This document shows, in pieces, positions 60,300 to 64,000 of a DNA stretch of 64,000 nt. This DNA is from Crocodylus rhombifer (lineage: Eukaryota > Chordata > Crocodylia > Crocodylidae): the NCBI GenBank assembly GCA_038503035.1, contig JAVSML010024012.1:280595-344594 (forward strand), read 5' to 3'. The notes below the pieces were generated by a model. The model made no database searches, was not told the origin of the DNA, and worked only from the letters and a program-made list of their open reading frames with translations. The position numbers and the translations under genes were made by a program. Each line of letters begins with the position of its first letter. Position 1 is the first letter of the stretch.

Positions 60300-60900
60300 T
60301 GTCACAAGGAGTTTGCAATCTAAAGACAAGGATTAAACAGAGAGGGCAGAGGGAGTAGGTTCAACAAATACAGTTCTTTATAGATGAATATAAACAGGGC
60401 ATGCAAATTATACCTCAGGTATTATGTAGTCAGCAGGCTTTTCATCAGCTCCAAGTAGAAATTTGGTGGTTAACAATGCTCTTAAGTGTAGAGAGTGGGA
60501 AAGACTTTAACTGAATTCAGGAGAAGCATTCTGAATAGGGGCAAGATGAAACAAGGCATGTGAGAACGTTTTTGTGAGCAGATGAGGTTGGCAGTCTTGG
60601 TGGAACAGAGATACAGTGGAAGGTGGCATGAGTCAGGGTGCAGGGATGTAGTAAATAGTATAGGCAGGGTACAGGGATGTAGTAAATAATATAGGGAAAA
60701 GAATTGTCTATGGTTTTGTAATGGCAATATGAAGCATGAATTTGAGGAGGAGCCAGTGGAACAACTGAAAGAAAAGGATGATGTCAAAATGTTGGGGAAG
60801 GAAGATGATTTTAGTGAGAGTGTTTGGACAGACGTGGTTTAATCAGTTAAATAATTAGAGATTGAGGAGCCCCTGTAAATTAGGGAGAAGCAGTATCGAT
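60300..60900. repeat. Probable ancient interspersed repeat
   Basis: Purine-rich text such as AGGAGTTTGCAATCTAAAGA and GGAGGAGCCAGTGGAACAAC with ATGATGTCAAAATG resembles decayed LINE 3' sequence common in amniotes. The family is not certain. Confidence 0.35.
60634..60695 (+). repeat. 31-bp tandem duplication
   Basis: Two adjacent 31-bp units (60634-60664 and 60665-60695), both containing CAGGGATGTAGTAAATA, differ at two positions. Confidence 0.92.
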
Positions 60901-63900
60901 TTGATTTGGATATGTGAGGCAAAGGAGAGAAAAGAAAGAGACTGGCACCATCCTTGTAAAACAGTATCCTTATTTAGTGAATGGCTGAAAGTAATCTGAC
61001 TAATGATGGAGTAGCATACTTGTAACCAAAAGTATCATTTAAAGGAACAGGCTGTCAAGAATGATAGGTCCCAAATTAAGATGGGCTTAAAATAACTTTG
61101 ATTTTTCTCCTGATTCTTCAATATTTGTGCTCTCCCCGTTAATGGTTGTAACAAATCTAGTCCTTTTGTTTCACAGTTGTCTCAGACTGGTATTCCACTA
61201 GCACCAAATACATTTGTGTTGTGCTTTGTTTATTCTTGGATTCTTGTACATTTTGCTATTCTTGATTTTAAGAACGAGAAAGTAGATTAAGTGTTTTGGT
61301 ATTTAAGTGTTAGTATTAAGTGGTTCAGGCATCCCAGAAATCAAAACAAGGCTAGAATTATCCATTTATGAATATTTACGGTTTAGAGTGCTAGTTTTGT
61401 TAAAATTATTTCTGTACATCACTTACGTAATACAGTTTTCTAGTAAAATTGGCTAGCAGTATAATGAAGATGGCTCAGTATATGCCAAAAGGAGTGATTG
61501 GATGTACATAAAAAAACCCAGTGTGACAATGAGCAAGAACCAATAAAAAAATTTCGAACAGAGATTAATTTAATCAAGTTTTGGTTCATCTAAAAGTGTT
61601 TTATTCTGATGCCAAATAATAGGGCTGTCCACTTAAATTGTCCAAATAAAGACACATTCTCCAGAGTTGATCTAAAGCAAAGGATTGTTGCAGATTTTCA
61701 CAAGAGCCTGTTCAGTGGAATGGCTGTGTAAATTATGTTTCCAAGAGAACTGGAAAGAAATGGCAAATCAGAGAGAGATGAAAGTCACATATTTCAGGTA
61801 AAGAAAATTAAGTAATTGTAACTACTTTGGGAATCCAGACATAGTAGTTTAATCCTTGAATCCCTTTTACTTTTATGGGAAACAGCCAGCTCAATATGGA
61901 GAAACAAGGAGTTCTGTGGCAGTGAAAACTGTCACTGAATGAGAGATTTCCACGTATCAGAATGATTGTAACCATCATTAAATTTCAGTACTGTTTGTTG
62001 TTTGAGTGTGTATTTTCTTTGGGGACTTCTTGCAGTGAGCTAGTATGACTTGTGAATATTGATTCTGTGAAATGACTGTTTTTGTTTGCAATTTAATTTC
62101 TAAAATTACACCTCTTTCTGACTTCCAGGGCTTTAAACTTTTTTAAAAAGTACATGAAGGCAACTCTAACTGTGCACATTTGGAACCAAATGTCAGCCTC
62201 AAACAAAAATGTAAACCCTTACCTTTTAGCTTGGCTAGTTAGTTTTCTTAATTTTACATGTAGTTTATAATAACTTTTGGTTAGATAGACTGGTGTTTGG
62301 ACCAAAAATATCAGTACAGAAATGATTAAATATGCTGGTTAGAGTGTTCCATAAACCAATATTGAAGAAACTTCAAAAAACTTTCCTATTAGTGTCTTTA
62401 TACATTAATATTCCCTAACGTGTGAAGATTATCACTTTTGCAAGGGAGTCAGATTTTTCTGGGCTGTGTCTGTGGCCAGGGATAGTGCACTGACCACTAG
62501 TATGCCTTAATTGTTTCACATTGATAGTGTGATCTGTTCTGTACAAAACAAAAACTGAGACTGAGTTGGCTTTAGTTAAGGGGAAGGAGAAGGAAAAAAA
62601 AGGATATAGAGCCTGATGTAATTTACTTAGTTGGTATTATTAACATATTGAAAATTAAAGCATATGTGCTAAAATGAACTTTAGTATTCTGCCTGGAGAA
62701 GTTTATTTCCAGGATGTACAAGGTAGCATCATCTTTAGTAGTAGTTTGAACCCTTAGAAGGGTTTTTTGGAGGTTTTTTTTTTAAAGGCAGTTTGTTAGA
62801 AGGATTTTTTTTCTTGTTTTAGTTTTTGATGTAGCCAGTGATTCTGAATAATAGTAAGAGGAAAGGTTGCATTGGACTTAAAAACTGTTTTGTTTTGTTT
62901 TATGGTGAGGAGTAGTAAATTTGTTACATTAAAATTGACTATACTGGACAAAAAGTGAGAGCCAACTTTGTGAAGGCTAGGCTAGGAAGTACAGGTTCGG
63001 TGTGATGTATATGATGCTCCATAATCCCCTCTTTTTTGCTGGTGTCTCATGCAATGAAACTGAGAGGCTGCAGTAAAGAAAGATAATATGAAGTTCTGTA
63101 TCTGTGTTCAGTACAGTAGCTAATTTTTAAAAAGTTTTCCATTGAAAGTGATATATGCTGTTCTGTGATGGGTCTTCTGTTTTGGAAATTGCTTTCTCAC
63201 CCCCTTAGCCTGGATCTGTTTACATTCTAAATATATGACATTCCCATCTTTTCAAGTTAAGATATTATTGCTATGGGCAAAGATACAGTAATGGACCGTC
63301 CTTGTATATGTTATCATTTTTAATGTATTGAGTAGATGATTATGATCAGGACATTGATATTTTTTAAAACACTGATGTAAGCACTGATATTTGTTAAAAA
63401 AAATTCTGAATTCTGAAGTAATGTATTCCTACATTTTGTAAAATGAATGTAGGAAAAAGTTTATTTTATAATGTTTGAAAAATTGGTATAATATGGGATT
63501 GAGGACAATGAATTACTATGAGAAACTTTGAAAACAGACCCTAACTTTTTTTCTCAACTAAGACAACATTTAATCCTGTGTGTTATGTGGTCACATAATA
63601 GAAACGTCATGGTTAGATCCTCTTACCATCAGCAGGTAGATTATAGCATTTAATGCAAAATTTCACCTTCCCCCCCCATCCGCCAAGAAAAATCCTCTAA
63701 CCCCTCTTTTTCTCCCCTGGTAGTGTAGATCCTTATAGCTGCCTCAGCATATACATGCAGGCAGGGTCAGGAGCTTAACTACTTGAGGGAAGCAGGTGTT
63801 AACCACCTGACTGCTTAAGTTACTTGTCTGTTCTGGATGACACATTTGGTTTTTGCAAAATTAGTGTCATTTAAGGAAAAAAAGTTACTGGCAATTCAAG

Positions 63901-64000
63901 TTTTGTGAAAAGTTTTCCCTAGCGTGAGCTAAACTGTCGACCTCATGGCTTTGTTTATGCCACTTTTGCATGGAAAGCAAATATTCCACTGAGATAAATC
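60901..64000. other. AT-rich intronic DNA to the window end
   Basis: No coding exon, RNA gene or recognised transposon is seen. Confidence 0.4.

Noticed and set aside
1..64000. A new multi-gene system
   Set aside because: No cluster of intact coding genes is present. All recognisable protein-coding signal is retrotransposon-derived, and the only host element is one promoter.

Overview
This is a vertebrate nuclear genome window, most likely from a reptile and probably a crocodilian, with a turtle as the alternative. The evidence is a set of CR1 LINE copies with the sauropsid-type 3' end (TCTATGAAA repeats), many short palindromic DNA-transposon relics, hAT fragments with CAGTGGT/CAGGGG ends, an AT-rich background, and one isolated CpG island. 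No complete protein-coding gene is visible. The open frames are either LINE reverse transcriptase/endonuclease fragments or chance frames in GC-rich or simple DNA.

Layout. Positions 1-33950 look intergenic and hold most of the repeats: CR1 copies, Tigger/pogo-type elements (one very like mammalian Tigger1), a possible conserved non-coding block near 10.6-11.3 kb, and a nested pile of insertions from about 13.2 to 29.8 kb. The core of that pile is two minus-strand relics of an AP-endonuclease/RT non-LTR retrotransposon (14725-18150 and 19861-23328). They are interrupted by a CR1 (18208-19292), a GC-rich composite element (15361-16652), and two MITEs (20186-21025 and 22268-22591). A 161-bp sequence is present twice at 97.5% identity (23329-23489 and 24583-24743).

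Positions 33960-35345 form a strong CpG island. It contains an ETS-type motif, a CGG tract, a small upstream ORF and a plausible splice donor at 34934/34935. I read it as the promoter and non-coding first exon of a plus-strand gene. Everything to its right (34935-64000) would then be the first part of a long first intron, with no coding exon that I can see. The gene cannot be identified securely. A cohesin-loader (NIPBL) 5' UTR was considered from memory only and is recorded as an unverified hunch.

Positions 34935-64000 are AT-rich. Repeats are sparse close to the promoter and beyond 55 kb. A middle zone (40.8-55.2 kb) holds hAT-type MITEs, CR1 fragments, a (GT)n microsatellite and a 10-N assembly gap inside a hAT element. 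I found no evidence of CRISPR, an operon, or a new multi-gene system. The best leads are the Tigger1-like element as a horizontal-transfer candidate, the palindromic MITE families, the nested LINE locus with its recent 161-bp duplication, and the promoter/uORF architecture.
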